Under the pieces are notes generated by a model. The model saw nothing but the letters and a program-made list of their open reading frames with translations. It had not been told where the DNA came from and ran no database searches. The translations under genes were made by a program, and so were the position numbers. A stretch of 64,000 bases of DNA, taken from contig JAPFCR010000009.1 of the NCBI GenBank assembly GCA_026169375.1, positions 1 through 64,000 of the forward strand, in the 5' to 3' direction. Shown here piece after piece: positions 30,391 to 39,587 of this stretch. Each line of letters opens with the position of its first letter. Positions within the stretch are counted from its first letter, which is position 1. This stretch comes from Sporosarcina sp. Lineage in GTDB: Bacteria > Bacillota > Bacilli > Bacillales_A > Planococcaceae.

Positions 30391-30773
30391 TGGAATTGGA
30401 GTTGAGAAACTATTTACTTGAAACCGCAATGACCATTTCATATAAAGGAAAAACCATGCTCATCGATAAACTTGTTGTTGATACTGGTGCAGCTCATACA
30501 CTGATCTCATCAGATATTGTTGATCAGATAGGAATTTACTTTGAAAGTGGCGATCCTTTAGTAAGTTCTTATGGGATTGGCGGAGTGGAATACTCTTTTC
30601 GAAAATCAGTTAACAATATTAAAATTGGAGCGCATAAAATACAAGATATAAGGCTAGATTTCGGCAATTTAGACGGATGGGATATTAACGGGTTAATTGG
30701 ATTAGATATCCTAATGAAAGCAGAGTTCATCATTGATTTAAAGAAATTGGAATTGATTCAAACCCTTTCATAA
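30387..30773 (+). CDS. Retropepsin-like aspartic protease
   Basis: A 128-residue single-domain clan AA aspartic protease. The catalytic motif VVDTGAAHTLIS (Asp-Thr-Gly) is near residue 32, and the second hydrophobic-hydrophobic-Gly motif is GLIGLDILM near residue 108. At this size it must dimerise to form an active site. No signal peptide or membrane segment is visible, so it is cytosolic. The substrate is unknown. Preceded by AAGGAGCATAAG and coupled to the upstream partner; a terminator follows. Confidence 0.85.
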   Translation: MMELELRNYLLETAMTISYKGKTMLIDKLVVDTGAAHTLISSDIVDQIGIYFESGDPLVSSYGIGGVEYSFRKSVNNIKIGAHKIQDIRLDFGNLDGWDINGLIGLDILMKAEFIIDLKKLELIQTLS

Positions 30774-30831
30774 ATTTATTTTCTCATTACGACTTCCCTA
30801 AAAATTGAAAGAATATATTGTTGGCTTAGCT

Positions 30832-30864
30832 AACCCGCATAATTATTTTATTTATGTGGGTTTT
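30832..30864 (+). terminator. Terminator after the retropepsin gene
   Basis: Arms AACCCGCAT and ATGTGGGTT (one G-U pair) followed by TTTATAATTG. Confidence 0.65.
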
Positions 30865-30969
30865 ATAATTGTTTATGATCCGAAAATTTCTAGCCGGTTT
30901 TCACAATGACTTGATCTGTTCCTACAAACAGAAAAACACCTATCTTGCCGCGTTGACAAAGTAACACTT

Positions 30970-31011
30970 ACCTGTGCAGCAAACTATTCAGAATTTAATG
31001 TTGCACAGGTA
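30970..31011. repeat. Family B palindromic repeat, copy 1 (diverged)
   Basis: ACCTGTGCAGCAAAC ... GTTGCACAGGT. A 42-bp imperfect palindrome in the gap 30865-31021, which holds no gene. Confidence 0.8.
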
Positions 31012-31021
31012 CAGCAATACC

Positions 31022-31061
31022 AAAAAGCATTCATGATCTTCTCACAATCATGAATGCTTTT
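31022..31061 (-). terminator. Terminator after the acetate permease gene
   Basis: Arms AAAAAGCATTCATGAT and ATCATGAATGCTTTT. A close copy lies at 39021-39062, downstream of the decayed permease copy. Confidence 0.8.
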
Positions 31062-31128
31062 CCTGGTTTTTTAATCATTTACTCGGTCGCTTCAATCTCA
31101 TAAGTTCGCAGAATCATACTCTGCCAGC

Positions 31129-31692
31129 CTATAGCGGTAACATCGGCTTACCATGTTCGTGATTGATCACTTGCGCAAGCCCTGTGTAAATTGCAGAAAG
31201 TCCGCAGACGATGCCTACCCAGCCTCCTGCTACCTGAATCGCGTGAATACCTGTAAAATCTGCAATGGATAAGAGAATGAACAAAATTGTTAACGTAAGA
31301 AATACAATTTGTAACGAACGATCATGTGTCAGTGTGCCCACATACATCATCAATGTAAAAATCGCCCACAGAAGAAGATAGTATCCCATACTGTAGTCGT
31401 CCGCAGCAGCAATGCTCGTAAATGGATTCATCCAAATTAAAATCAAAGACCACCAGAAAAATCCGTAAGCTGTAAAGGCAGTTGCACCAAATACGTTCTT
31501 ATTTTTAAACTCCATTATTCCTGCTATGATCTGTGCCGCCCCGCCAAGTGCAAAGCCCATTGCAACAATTACAATGGATAACGGGATGATATCTGCATTA
31601 TGTAAATTCAGCAACACGGTCGTCACACCAAAACCAAACAGACCTAGCGGCGCTGGATTGGCAATCGTAGAAACTTTATTTTCGTTTGTCAT
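31129..31692 (-). CDS. satP: Acetate uptake transporter (SatP/YaaH family)
   Basis: A 187-residue membrane protein of the GPR1/FUN34/SatP family with six predicted helices. The N-terminal signature NPAPLGLFGFGVTT (family NPAPLGL) is intact, followed by FALGGAAQIIAGIMEFKN and TAFTAYGFFWWSL. It imports acetate or succinate with protons. The ATG before TNENK follows GGAGG; the frame opens six codons earlier. A decayed second copy of its 3' half is at 39128-39303. Acetate uptake could complement the nearby pflBA fermentation genes, though they are not an operon. Confidence 0.92.
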   Translation of the reverse strand: MTNENKVSTIANPAPLGLFGFGVTTVLLNLHNADIIPLSIVIVAMGFALGGAAQIIAGIMEFKNKNVFGATAFTAYGFFWWSLILIWMNPFTSIAAADDYSMGYYLLLWAIFTLMMYVGTLTHDRSLQIVFLTLTILFILLSIADFTGIHAIQVAGGWVGIVCGLSAIYTGLAQVINHEHGKPMLPL

Positions 31693-31791
31693 TTGTAACC
31701 TCCATATCATTTCTCAAACTACAACAATCTATCACAAACGAAAGACCTTTACAAATTATTATACCGATAAAATTTTTATTCGTTTTACTCA

Positions 31792-31833
31792 TGCCTGTGC
31801 AGCAAACGATTCTGAATTCTATAGTGCACAGAT
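31792..31833. repeat. Family B palindromic repeat, copy 2 (diverged)
   Basis: TGCCTGTGCAGCAAACGATT ... TAGTGCACAGATA. It lies in the gap 31693-31994 between the divergent satP and VLRF1 genes; otherwise that gap is featureless. Confidence 0.8.
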
Positions 31834-31994
31834 ATAGCAAATTCATACAAGTACATTATTCAAATATGGGCATACTACAAAAAGCGGAAGTGAAGATTTA
31901 ACTGAAGGTCGGAAATTTAAAGATCGTCTTCACCACGCCCCTAACTTTTTATTACAGGACTTTCAGTAATTAGTCTTAAGGAGGATATTTTATC

Positions 31995-32789
31995 ATGCCA
32001 TTAATCAAAGAATTAGAATCCTTAAAGGAATTCGGCTGTGAAGACCGTTGTGTATTAAGTGTGTATTTAAATACAAATCCAGGTGATCCCGAACTGTTAA
32101 ACGGTGGATGGAAAATTCATTTGAAAAATGGGTTGAAACGCATTGAAGAGTATTTAGCAGCTTCAGAAGACGACAAAGAACTAAAAGCTTTCAAGAAACT
32201 AAGGAAAAAGGTAACAGAAGAAGTCGAAAAAAATATGAACAGCCTTAGAAAAAGCGTTGTCCTGTTTGCTGCGGTTGAGCCTGAACTGTGGTCGGTTCAC
32301 TACGTTCAAGTCCCTGTAAAAACGAGCTTTCATTGGGAAAATAAGCCCGTAACTGAAGAAATCGAATATATGTACAAAGCCTATCCTGAAGCGGGTGTAA
32401 TATTACCGAGTTTCGGTGAAATACGCATTTTAGACACAGCGATGGGTGCTGTTAAAGATGAAATGATCTATGCATTTGACGCAGATGGTGGAGATTGGCG
32501 AAACCAAAAAGAAGAATCGAACATTCAAGATCAAAAATCTAAGAAGACAGCGAGTCCTTTTATGAGCCCCCGACCAAAAGCGAATTTGAAAGGCTTTTTT
32601 AAAGGAATGAATCAAGTTATTGAAAAGTTAAAGAAAGAACGCGGATGGAAGGAAGTCCATGTATCTGGCGAAGTAGATGCTGCCAATGCCTTTGCAGAAA
32701 CATTACGAGAAAAACCGGCAAGCTGTATTTACAAGAACTTAAATAACAGTAAAGCGCATGAAATCATCCATCAGGTTTTTGAAAAGTAA
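31995..32789 (+). CDS. VLRF1 family aeRF1-type release-factor-like protein
   Basis: A 264-residue protein resembling the bacterial archaeo-eukaryotic release factor (baeRF/VLRF1) superfamily: it opens with ELESLKEFGCEDRCVLSVYLNTNPGDPE and contains SVVLFAAVEPELWSV and a central EIRILDTAMGAVKDE, then a basic linker and the C-terminal KERGWKEVHVSGEVDAANAF. Related proteins are linked to ribosome rescue or tRNA hydrolysis, but a catalytic motif is not clear here. Shine-Dalgarno AAGGAGG. Flanked on both sides by family B repeats. Confidence 0.72.
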   Translation: MPLIKELESLKEFGCEDRCVLSVYLNTNPGDPELLNGGWKIHLKNGLKRIEEYLAASEDDKELKAFKKLRKKVTEEVEKNMNSLRKSVVLFAAVEPELWSVHYVQVPVKTSFHWENKPVTEEIEYMYKAYPEAGVILPSFGEIRILDTAMGAVKDEMIYAFDADGGDWRNQKEESNIQDQKSKKTASPFMSPRPKANLKGFFKGMNQVIEKLKKERGWKEVHVSGEVDAANAFAETLREKPASCIYKNLNNSKAHEIIHQVFEK

Positions 32790-32797
32790 CTTTTACA

Positions 32798-32840
32798 TGC
32801 CTGTGCAGCAAACAATTCTGAATTCAATGTTGCACAGGCA
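32798..32840. repeat. Family B palindromic repeat, copy 3
   Basis: TGCCTGTGCAGCAAACAATT ... GTTGCACAGGCA, 9 bp after the VLRF1 stop. The hairpin may act as a terminator, but no T-run follows. Confidence 0.88.
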
Positions 32841-32891
32841 CATATTTTATATGCTTCCCCCCAAGCGTTTCAACGTACTTTCTTCCAAAAT

Positions 32892-33857
32892 TCACGCATA
32901 AGTCACCTGATTACGACCATTATTCTTTGATATATATAACGCTTGGTCTGCTCTAGATTGAATGTCTTTTTTTGTGTCCCCTGTTTTACTAGTCGCAATA
33001 CCTACGCTAATCGTTACGGGTGACTTCTCTGAAAAGGATGCTTCAATACTTATACGAATTCTTTCTGCAATTTGAACTGCGTTTTCCTTATTCGTATTAG
33101 GCAAAATTAAAGCAAACTCTTCCCCTCCATAACGGGCGGAAATAGCATTCTCCCCTGAATAACTCTTTAAAATAGCTGCCAGCTCTATGAGCATTTGATC
33201 ACCTGCTAAGTGACCATATGTATCATTAATACTCTTAAAATAATCAACATCTATCATAAGTAAGGAAAATGGATTCAAATTTCTTTTAAATAAAGCGAGG
33301 TTTTCAAACAGCAACTTGCTGTAACTTCTTCGATTATGAAGTCCTGTTAATCCGTCTGTAAATGCCCATCCTTGTAGTTTTTCATTTAACTCTAATAGTT
33401 CTTTTTGTTTCAACTCTAACTCACTACGAACTTGTTCAAGTTCACTTATCGCCTTTTTTTTCAATCGGCTCTTTTCTTCTACCTCTTTTTTTGCGAGTAA
33501 CACTACTTTCTCATATTCATGTCGTTTCTTCATCGTCAAAACAATACAGTCATTGACAAGTATTCCGTTTCGCTTATTGCGGGTTGCGTTTAGGAGCACG
33601 GGTATAGAATCGCCACTTTTTGATTGAAGCGTTAGATACATTTCCTCCACAGTCTCCTGCACGCTCATCATTGGGAAAAAGTAAAGTTGGTAAAAGACTT
33701 TCGTAGGTTTCGTCAAGATAAAATTTATATGATTTCCTTGTACCTCATCTATATTGAATTCTAATAGTTCCAACAATGTAGTGTTGATACTTAGAATCGT
33801 ACCGTCATCGGCAAGAGATACATATCCACAAGGGGCAAAATCCAATTGTTCATCCAT
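32892..33857 (-). CDS. PAS-GGDEF diguanylate cyclase
   Basis: A 321-residue cytosolic signalling protein: PAS domain (about 1-115, [22 protein letters not shown]), coiled coil (about 118-160) and GGDEF domain (about 165-321). The active loop is [10 protein letters not shown], so c-di-GMP synthesis is expected. The RxxD inhibitory site five residues before GGEEF is absent (SGEN there). Its ATG overlaps the end of the RsbQ-like hydrolase gene by 8 bp, so the two form a coupled pair analogous to B. subtilis rsbQ-rsbP, with GGDEF replacing the PP2C output. Confidence 0.9.
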   Translation of the reverse strand: MDEQLDFAPCGYVSLADDGTILSINTTLLELLEFNIDEVQGNHINFILTKPTKVFYQLYFFPMMSVQETVEEMYLTLQSKSGDSIPVLLNATRNKRNGILVNDCIVLTMKKRHEYEKVVLLAKKEVEEKSRLKKKAISELEQVRSELELKQKELLELNEKLQGWAFTDGLTGLHNRRSYSKLLFENLALFKRNLNPFSLLMIDVDYFKSINDTYGHLAGDQMLIELAAILKSYSGENAISARYGGEEFALILPNTNKENAVQIAERIRISIEASFSEKSPVTISVGIATSKTGDTKKDIQSRADQALYISKNNGRNQVTYA

Positions 33858-34691
33858 TATAAAGACCTATTCCTAACGATTGGCGATCTTCATTCGAAGC
33901 CAAATATTCACTGATTAATTGTATTGTTTCTTCCGGGTGACTCATATGGGGACAATGGCCAGTCGCTTTCATTTGGAGAAGTATACTGTTCGGCATATGC
34001 TGTTTCATATAATGTCCAACTTCAAGGGGCGCGATTGTGTCATCTGAGCATTGTAGCAGTAAAGTAGGCTTCTTAACCATTGGCAAGCTGCTCCTATAGT
34101 CAGAAAAAACGTTGCGATAGCGAATTCGCGTGCAATTTTCGGATCCGTGGAACAAAAACTTTCTTCAAGCTCTTCTGAAAGTTCAGGGCGCTCAGGATTT
34201 TTCATGACTAACTGTGAAAGATAATTAGCCCAACCGATGTAATTTAACTCCATCATATTAATAAGCCCATCCAAATCTTCCTTCTCAAATCCGCCTAAAT
34301 ATTCAGGTGGATCATTTAAATAGCATGGGGATGGACCAATCAAGATTAGTTCCTTAAATAATTTTGGGTCTTTAATGGATGCGAGCAGACCAATAATCGA
34401 TCCTACAGAGTGCCCGATAAAAGTAACCTCCATTAAGTTCAACGTTGAACATATTTCAATAATATCCTCGGCATATCCGTTTAAATCACGATACTTGCTA
34501 GAACAGTACGCATCATAATCAGATTTTCCAGACCCCACGTAATCAAATAAAACAACTCGATAATTTTCTTCAAATGTTGGTGCAACAAATCTCCACATAT
34601 TCTGGTCACACCCAAACCCTGGAGCAAAAATTATCGTTTGGGGACCATTACCTGAGACATTTACATTATTTCGCAATAGAACATTACTCAT
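33850..34691 (-). pseudogene. rsbQ: RsbQ-like alpha/beta hydrolase, frameshifted
   Basis: The intact protein would be about 280 residues of RsbQ type: [32 protein letters not shown], nucleophile elbow IGHSVGS, acid [17 protein letters not shown] and histidine [17 protein letters not shown] (each abridged in use). The frame breaks at the A6 run 34104-34109 (T6 on the coding strand): the first part ends ...FAIATFF, then one missing T would restore SDYRSSLP. Start ATG at 34691 after GAGGAGG. The catalytic triad is split by the shift. The break may be real, a sequencing error in a homopolymer, or corrected by slippage. Confidence 0.85.
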
Positions 34692-34859
34692 TACCCCGAG
34701 AACCTCCTCTATTTCATTGGAGTATACCCTGTACGGATATAGCAAAATACTCCTGTACCCTATATTATATAAGTTTTCTTTTCACTACAAGTGTAACGGG
34801 TCATTGGCTTTAGATGGCTCCATATAAAAAAAGGAACCAATCATAGAGCATCAGCAATT

Positions 34860-35076
34860 GATAAAGTGAAACTTCAATCAGTGGGGGTTTGCTTTATACC
34901 CCACTGATTGAAAAGGAACACAAGCTAAGTGCGTCACGTCCTGTGACAACGCTTGCGTGACCAACATCATGTTGGCCTCAATCGGGCTTTTACGGGCAGC
35001 CCGACTCCCACTTATCTTTACCGTTTTCACTTAAATATTGAAGTGGGAGTCTTACTGCTCGTTAATGCGGGATAAA
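34860..35076 (-). repeat. Family D repeat, copy 4
   Basis: Opposite orientation to the 1.6-kb pair. It begins GATAAAGTGAAACTTC, has an internal hairpin (CAATCAGTGGGG/CCCCACTGATTG), shares ACACAAGCTAAGT and CACGTCCTGTGACAACGC, and ends TTAATGCGGGATAAA. It also carries an inserted hairpin GACTCCCACTT/AAGTGGGAGTC. It fills most of the 34692-35294 gap. Confidence 0.85.
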
Positions 35077-35239
35077 TCAGACCAAATTGTTTTGAAATAT
35101 CTTTCGACAACGACACTCTGTAATTTTTTTGTTTTCACATTTCACATAAATGTATGCCCTTCACTTTAGCGTTCATAAAATTGTTGCAATTACCTGGATT
35201 ACGTCTGTGTTTTTTATGTTATATTATTTACAAGAAAGA

Positions 35240-35258
35240 TTGTTCACCGTTTCACAAT
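35240..35258 (+). promoter_or_regulatory. Rex-like operator upstream of pflB
   Basis: TTGTTCACCGTTTCACAAT resembles the redox-repressor Rex site TTGTGAAnnnnTTCACAA: the right half is perfect and the left half imperfect. It is just downstream of a possible -10 (TATATT, 35220-35225) and 37 bases before the pflB start. Rex control of pfl genes is known in other Firmicutes. Confidence 0.6.
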
Positions 35259-35294
35259 CTATTATTCTAAAAAAATACTTTGGAGGTATTCACC

Positions 35295-37532
35295 ATGACT
35301 AATCAACAATGGTTGGAATTTGTAGACGGAAAGTGGCAAGACGAAATCAACGTACGCGATTTTATTATCAAAAACTTTACTCTGTATAATGGCGATGAAA
35401 GCTTTTTAGTCGGTCCTACAGCTGATACAAATAAATTATGGGAACAAGTGATGGAACTCACGAAAAAAGAAATAGACAACGGGGGCGTCCTTGACATGGA
35501 CACATCGATTGTGTCTACTATCACCTCTCATGGACCAGGCTATTTAGATAAAGAAAAAGAACAAATTGTCGGCTTTCAAACAGATGTCCCGTTTAAACGT
35601 TCTTTACAACCTTTTGGTGGCATTAGAATGGCAATCGGTGCTGCTCAGTCTTATGGATTTGAAGTTGACAAAGAAGTAGAACATACATTTACAGAATATA
35701 GAAAAACACATAACCAAGGTGTTTTTGACGCCTATACAAATGAAATGAAAGCAGCTCGGAGTGCAGGAATTATTACTGGACTTCCTGATGCGTATGGACG
35801 CGGAAGAATCATTGGTGACTACCGCCGCGTTGCATTGTATGGGATAGATTGGCTAATTGAGGATAAACAAAGTGAACTTTCACTAGTCGGCGGAAATGGT
35901 GTTATGTCTGAAAATGTGATTCGTGACCGAGAAGAACTAAGTGAGCAAATTCACGCACTTAGCGAGTTAAAACAAATGGCCGAGAGTTATGGATATGATA
36001 TTTCTAAACCAGCTTCTACTGCTCATGAAGCATTTCAGTGGCTATATTTCGCATATTTAGCAGCGATTAAAGAGCAAAATGGAGCGGCGATGAGTCTCGG
36101 ACGCGTCTCAACTTTCTTAGATATTTATATCGAACGTGATTTGAGAAATAATGTGTTAACAGAAGAAGAAGCACAGGAACTTGTCGACCATTTCGTGATG
36201 AAATTACGTTTAGTGAAATTTGCGCGTACACCTGAATATAATGATTTGTTTAGTGGAGATCCAACATGGGTCACAGAATCTATTGGCGGTATGGCACAGG
36301 ATGGTACGCCACTTGTGACAAAAAGTTCATTCCGCTTTCTGCATACACTAGACAATTTAGGACCTGCACCGGAGCCGAACCTAACAGTATTATGGTCAGT
36401 GAATTTGCCTGATAATTTTAAAAAATACTGTGCGAAAGTATCGATTGAGACAAGCTCTATCCAATATGAAAATGACGATATTATGCGTGAGCACTACGGC
36501 GATGATTATGGAATTGCTTGTTGTGTATCGGCAATGAAGATTGGAAAACATATGCAATTCTTCGGTGCAAGAGTGAACCTTGCAAAAGCACTGCTCTATG
36601 CGATTAATGGTGGAATAGACGAAGTTTCTGCAAAACAAATTGGACCTCAATACGCACCTATTCAATCAGAATATCTTGACTATGATGAAGTAGCAGAAAA
36701 ATATGATAACATGCTCGAATGGCTTGCTGGTTTATACGTTAACACATTAAATGTCATTCATTATATGCATGATAAGTATAGTTACGAGCGCATTGAAATG
36801 GCTTTACACGATAAAGATGTGCTACGTACGATGGCTTGTGGGATTGCTGGTCTTTCTGTTGTCGCGGACTCATTAAGTGCTATTAAACATACAAAAGTGA
36901 AAACAATCCGCAATGAAGACGGTGTAGCGATAGACTTTGAAATCGAAGGAGACTATCCGCAATTCGGAAATAACGACGCACGTGTTGATGACATCGCTGT
37001 CGACTTAGTGAAATCATTTATGAATAAAATAAAACAGCATGACACATATCGAAATGCTGTTCCGACTCAATCCGTATTAACAATTACATCAAATGTCGTA
37101 TACGGTAAAATGACTGGAAACACACCGGACGGTAGAAAAGCTGGTGAACCTTTTGCACCGGGAGCAAATCCATTACATGGACGTGATAAAAAAGGCGCTT
37201 TAGCATCATTAAGTTCTGTCGCAAAATTGCCTTATGATTATTCATTAGACGGAATCAGTAATACATTCTCAATCGTTCCGAATGCCCTAGGCAAAGATGA
37301 AGAGTCAAGAAAAAGTAATTTAGTCGGAATGCTAGATGGATACGCACTAAAAGGCGGTCACCATCTGAATATTAACGTTTTCGACCGTGAAACATTACTC
37401 GATGCCATGGATTATCCCGAGAAACATCCGCAACTGACGATTCGTGTATCAGGATATGCGGTGAACTTTATTAAATTAACACGCGAACAACAAATTGATG
37501 TCATTAATCGAACATTCCATGAAGGTAGATAA
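35295..37532 (+). CDS. pflB: Formate C-acetyltransferase (pyruvate formate-lyase)
   Basis: Converts pyruvate and CoA to acetyl-CoA and formate under anoxia, using a glycyl radical. The 745-residue protein has the adjacent catalytic cysteines in [12 protein letters not shown] and the radical Gly in [10 protein letters not shown] near the C-terminus; [21 protein letters not shown] is typical. The ATG before TNQQW follows GGAGGTATTCACC. The activase gene pflA is 61 bp downstream on the same strand. Expression is probably redox-controlled through the Rex-like site. Confidence 0.97.
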   Translation: MTNQQWLEFVDGKWQDEINVRDFIIKNFTLYNGDESFLVGPTADTNKLWEQVMELTKKEIDNGGVLDMDTSIVSTITSHGPGYLDKEKEQIVGFQTDVPFKRSLQPFGGIRMAIGAAQSYGFEVDKEVEHTFTEYRKTHNQGVFDAYTNEMKAARSAGIITGLPDAYGRGRIIGDYRRVALYGIDWLIEDKQSELSLVGGNGVMSENVIRDREELSEQIHALSELKQMAESYGYDISKPASTAHEAFQWLYFAYLAAIKEQNGAAMSLGRVSTFLDIYIERDLRNNVLTEEEAQELVDHFVMKLRLVKFARTPEYNDLFSGDPTWVTESIGGMAQDGTPLVTKSSFRFLHTLDNLGPAPEPNLTVLWSVNLPDNFKKYCAKVSIETSSIQYENDDIMREHYGDDYGIACCVSAMKIGKHMQFFGARVNLAKALLYAINGGIDEVSAKQIGPQYAPIQSEYLDYDEVAEKYDNMLEWLAGLYVNTLNVIHYMHDKYSYERIEMALHDKDVLRTMACGIAGLSVVADSLSAIKHTKVKTIRNEDGVAIDFEIEGDYPQFGNNDARVDDIAVDLVKSFMNKIKQHDTYRNAVPTQSVLTITSNVVYGKMTGNTPDGRKAGEPFAPGANPLHGRDKKGALASLSSVAKLPYDYSLDGISNTFSIVPNALGKDEESRKSNLVGMLDGYALKGGHHLNINVFDRETLLDAMDYPEKHPQLTIRVSGYAVNFIKLTREQQIDVINRTFHEGR

Positions 37533-37593
37533 TACGTATTCTTGAAGTGGAGATCTTATGACCTCCCCTTCAAGAATTCAGGAGGTAGACCAA

Positions 37594-38334
37594 ATGAAAG
37601 GTAGAGTACATTCCATCGAAACATATGGAACAGTTGATGGTCCGGGAATTCGATATGTCTTATTTATGCAAGGCTGTTTACTACGCTGTCAATTTTGTCA
37701 TAACCCGGACACGTGGAAAATGAGTGACGGAAAAGAGATGACTGTCGGGGAAGTTGTTGCCGATATAAAAGAATATCTCCCCTTCTTTCAAGCATCCAAT
37801 GGCGGCGTGACAGTTAGTGGCGGCGAACCGCTTATACAGACAGCATTTGTAGCCCAGCTTTTTAAAGAATTAAAGAAACTAGGAATTCATACTGCGATTG
37901 ATACGTCAGCCGGTTGTTTTTCCAAATCACCTTCATTTCTAAAATCTTTGGACGAACTATTAGCCTATACTGATTTAGTGTTACTAGATCTTAAACAAAT
38001 CAATTCAGCGAAACATAAAAAACTAACTGGAAAACCGAACGAACACATTTTGGAATTTGCAAATTACTTAGCTGAAAAAGAAGTGCCTGTTTGGATTAGA
38101 CACGTTCTCATACCTGAGATTACGGATATTGATGATGATTTAGAGAAATTAGCAGCATTTATTCAAACATTACCTAACGTAGAAAAAGTAGATGTGCTTC
38201 CTTATCATGAACTCGGCGTGTACAAATGGGAAGCATTAGGAATTGATTACCCGCTAAAAGATACTCAGCCGCCAACAGATGAGCGTGTAAGAAATGCTGA
38301 AAAAATATTAACAGCTGGGCTGACAACAGCTTAA
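37594..38334 (+). CDS. pflA: Pyruvate formate-lyase activating enzyme
   Basis: A radical SAM enzyme (246 residues) that installs the glycyl radical on PflB. The [4Fe-4S] motif CLLRCQFC (C-x3-C-x2-C) is present, preceded by ETYGTVDGPGIRYVLFMQG and followed by VTVSGGEPL (SAM site) and HVLIPEITD. Start ATG before KGRVHSIE, preceded by AGGAGGTAGACC; a longer frame starts 12 codons earlier. Operon with pflB. A family A repeat hairpin follows and may end the transcript. Confidence 0.96.
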   Translation: MKGRVHSIETYGTVDGPGIRYVLFMQGCLLRCQFCHNPDTWKMSDGKEMTVGEVVADIKEYLPFFQASNGGVTVSGGEPLIQTAFVAQLFKELKKLGIHTAIDTSAGCFSKSPSFLKSLDELLAYTDLVLLDLKQINSAKHKKLTGKPNEHILEFANYLAEKEVPVWIRHVLIPEITDIDDDLEKLAAFIQTLPNVEKVDVLPYHELGVYKWEALGIDYPLKDTQPPTDERVRNAEKILTAGLTTA

Positions 38335-38352
38335 AGGGGGTGCCTTAAAGGG

Positions 38353-38419
38353 GTGCCTGTGCACCACACAACTCAAACACAATTCAGAATTCTTTCCGAG
38401 TTGTGTCTTACACAGGCAC
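38353..38419. repeat. Family A palindromic repeat, copy 1
   Basis: GTGCCTGTGCACCACACAAC ... GTTGTGTCTTACACAGGCAC, flanked by AAAGG and CGAAAAA. Identical over about 80 bp to the copies at 39384 and 43355. Confidence 0.92.
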
Positions 38420-38660
38420 CGAAAAACAAAACAAACCCCGGTTGATGATTGATACAAGCCTCGCGTAATGCGCGTTCCTTTGAAAGCAGCAAATTGAACC
38501 TTGTTTTTCCTATATTCGGACCACGGATCACAATGAAAGGTTCTAAAAAAATTCTGAATTGTGCTAGAACCTGGTACTCCAAATTAATTGTTGACTATTA
38601 TTAGAAGGTTTTGGGCATATTAATAACGTCTTGTTATTTTAATAAATGGAGGGTAATAAA
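38420..38660. other. Gene-free stretch with an unusual hairpin
   Basis: No credible gene. Bases 38533-38574 form a hairpin with arms AGGTTCTA/TAGAACCT whose loop includes TTCTGAATTGTG, matching internal text of the repeats. The segment 38430-38530 might be a gene remnant, but no family is recognised. Confidence 0.4.
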
Positions 38661-38897
38661 ATGGCGAAAATTGCGGTAGAAGAACCATTTGATGATGTGA
38701 AAAAAGCATTGGAAGAAAAAGGACATACAGTAACAATGTTCAACACCGATGAAGAAGTTACGGGCCATGATTTGGGTGTTGTAAGAGCTATCAACGAAGG
38801 GAATAATGATGAATTTAATTTTCCTGTTGTCAGCATGAAAGGCATGTCCATCGAGGATGCAGTTGAAGCAGTCGAAGAAAAATTGCAAAACATGTGA
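38661..38897 (+). CDS. ykuS: YkuS family protein (UPF0180)
   Basis: A 78-residue protein matching UPF0180/YkuS: MAKIAVEEPFDDVKKALEEKGH followed by VSMKGMSIEDAVEAVEEKL. The function is unknown. The ATG before AKIAVEE is nine bases after GGAGGG. No nearby functional partner is evident; repeats lie on both sides. Confidence 0.85.
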   Translation: MAKIAVEEPFDDVKKALEEKGHTVTMFNTDEEVTGHDLGVVRAINEGNNDEFNFPVVSMKGMSIEDAVEAVEEKLQNM

Positions 38898-38924
38898 GTT
38901 GTAGGCAGGGATTTGATTAAAGGA

Positions 38925-38980
38925 GTGCCTGTGCACCACACAATTCAGACTTCTTTCTGAGTTGTGTCTTACACAGGCAC
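38925..38980. repeat. Family A palindromic repeat, copy 2 (shortened)
   Basis: GTGCCTGTGCACCACACAAT ... GAGTTGTGTCTTACACAGGC AC; an 11-bp internal deletion relative to copy 1. Confidence 0.88.
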
Positions 38981-39020
38981 CGAAAAACAAATTAACAAAC
39001 ATTATACGCCACAAAAATTT

Positions 39021-39062
39021 AAAAAAGCATTCATGACCATTTACATAATCATGAATGCTTTT
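39021..39062 (-). terminator. Terminator-like hairpin copied from the satP 3' region
   Basis: Arms AAAAGCATTCATGA and TCATGAATGCTTTT, as at 31022-31061. It lies downstream of the satP remnant on the minus strand. Confidence 0.7.
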
Positions 39063-39127
39063 CTATTTTTTCAGTCTCGCCATCAATTCAACATAATAAT
39101 AAGTTTGCCGAATTTTAATTCTTGCTC

Positions 39128-39303
39128 TTACAGCGGTAATAGCGGTGTACCATGTTCGTTATTGATAACCTGCGCTAGGCCTGTATAACTAGCTGAAACT
39201 CCGCATATTATCCCTACCCAGGCCCCTGCAACTGACAAAAATACAAACAAAATCGTCAAAGTAAGAAATACAATTTGTTGTTTGAGTGACTGTACCTAAA
39301 TGT
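39128..39303 (-). pseudogene. Decayed 3' fragment of a second satP/yaaH gene
   Basis: Minus-strand translation gives segments homologous to the C-terminal third of the intact permease: QIVFLTLTILF, then VAGAWVGIICGVSASYTG, then LAQVINNEHGTPLLPL and a stop. An in-frame loss of about 11 codons (the IADFTGIHAIQ region) and a frameshift before QIVF are visible, and upstream coding sequence is missing. It is a remnant of a duplication or of a second permease. Confidence 0.85.
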
Positions 39304-39383
39304 TCAGTGAAGCGGGAACGTTCCCCTTGATTTCATGCTCACTATTTAAAAGTTCCAAGTGAATGGACTTTAGTATTAAAGGG

Positions 39384-39450
39384 GTGCCTGTGCACCACAC
39401 AACTCAAACACAATTCAGAATTCTTTCCGAGTTGTGTCTTACACAGGCAC
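39384..39450. repeat. Family A palindromic repeat, copy 3
   Basis: Same sequence as copy 1, including the AAAGG and CGAAAAAC flanks. It ends 18 bp before a family B copy. Confidence 0.92.
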
Positions 39451-39468
39451 CGAAAAACAATTTTCACA

Positions 39469-39511
39469 TGCCTGTGCAGCAAACAATTCTGAATTCAATG
39501 TTGCACAGGCG
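39469..39511. repeat. Family B palindromic repeat, copy 4
   Basis: TGCCTGTGCAGCAAACAATT ... GTTGCACAGGCG. The gap 38898-39587 holds only repeats, the hairpin and the satP remnant. Confidence 0.88.
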
Positions 39512-39587
39512 CGCAAACAATTAGTGGTAGAACGTGAATGGTTGTCAGTGACTGACAACCGTTGTGGATAAGGCAACAATCCCTCTC

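Noticed and set aside
38634..39014. Minus-strand ORFs of 100 and 126 codons over ykuS
   Set aside because: They are antisense to a good UPF0180 gene and run through a family A repeat.
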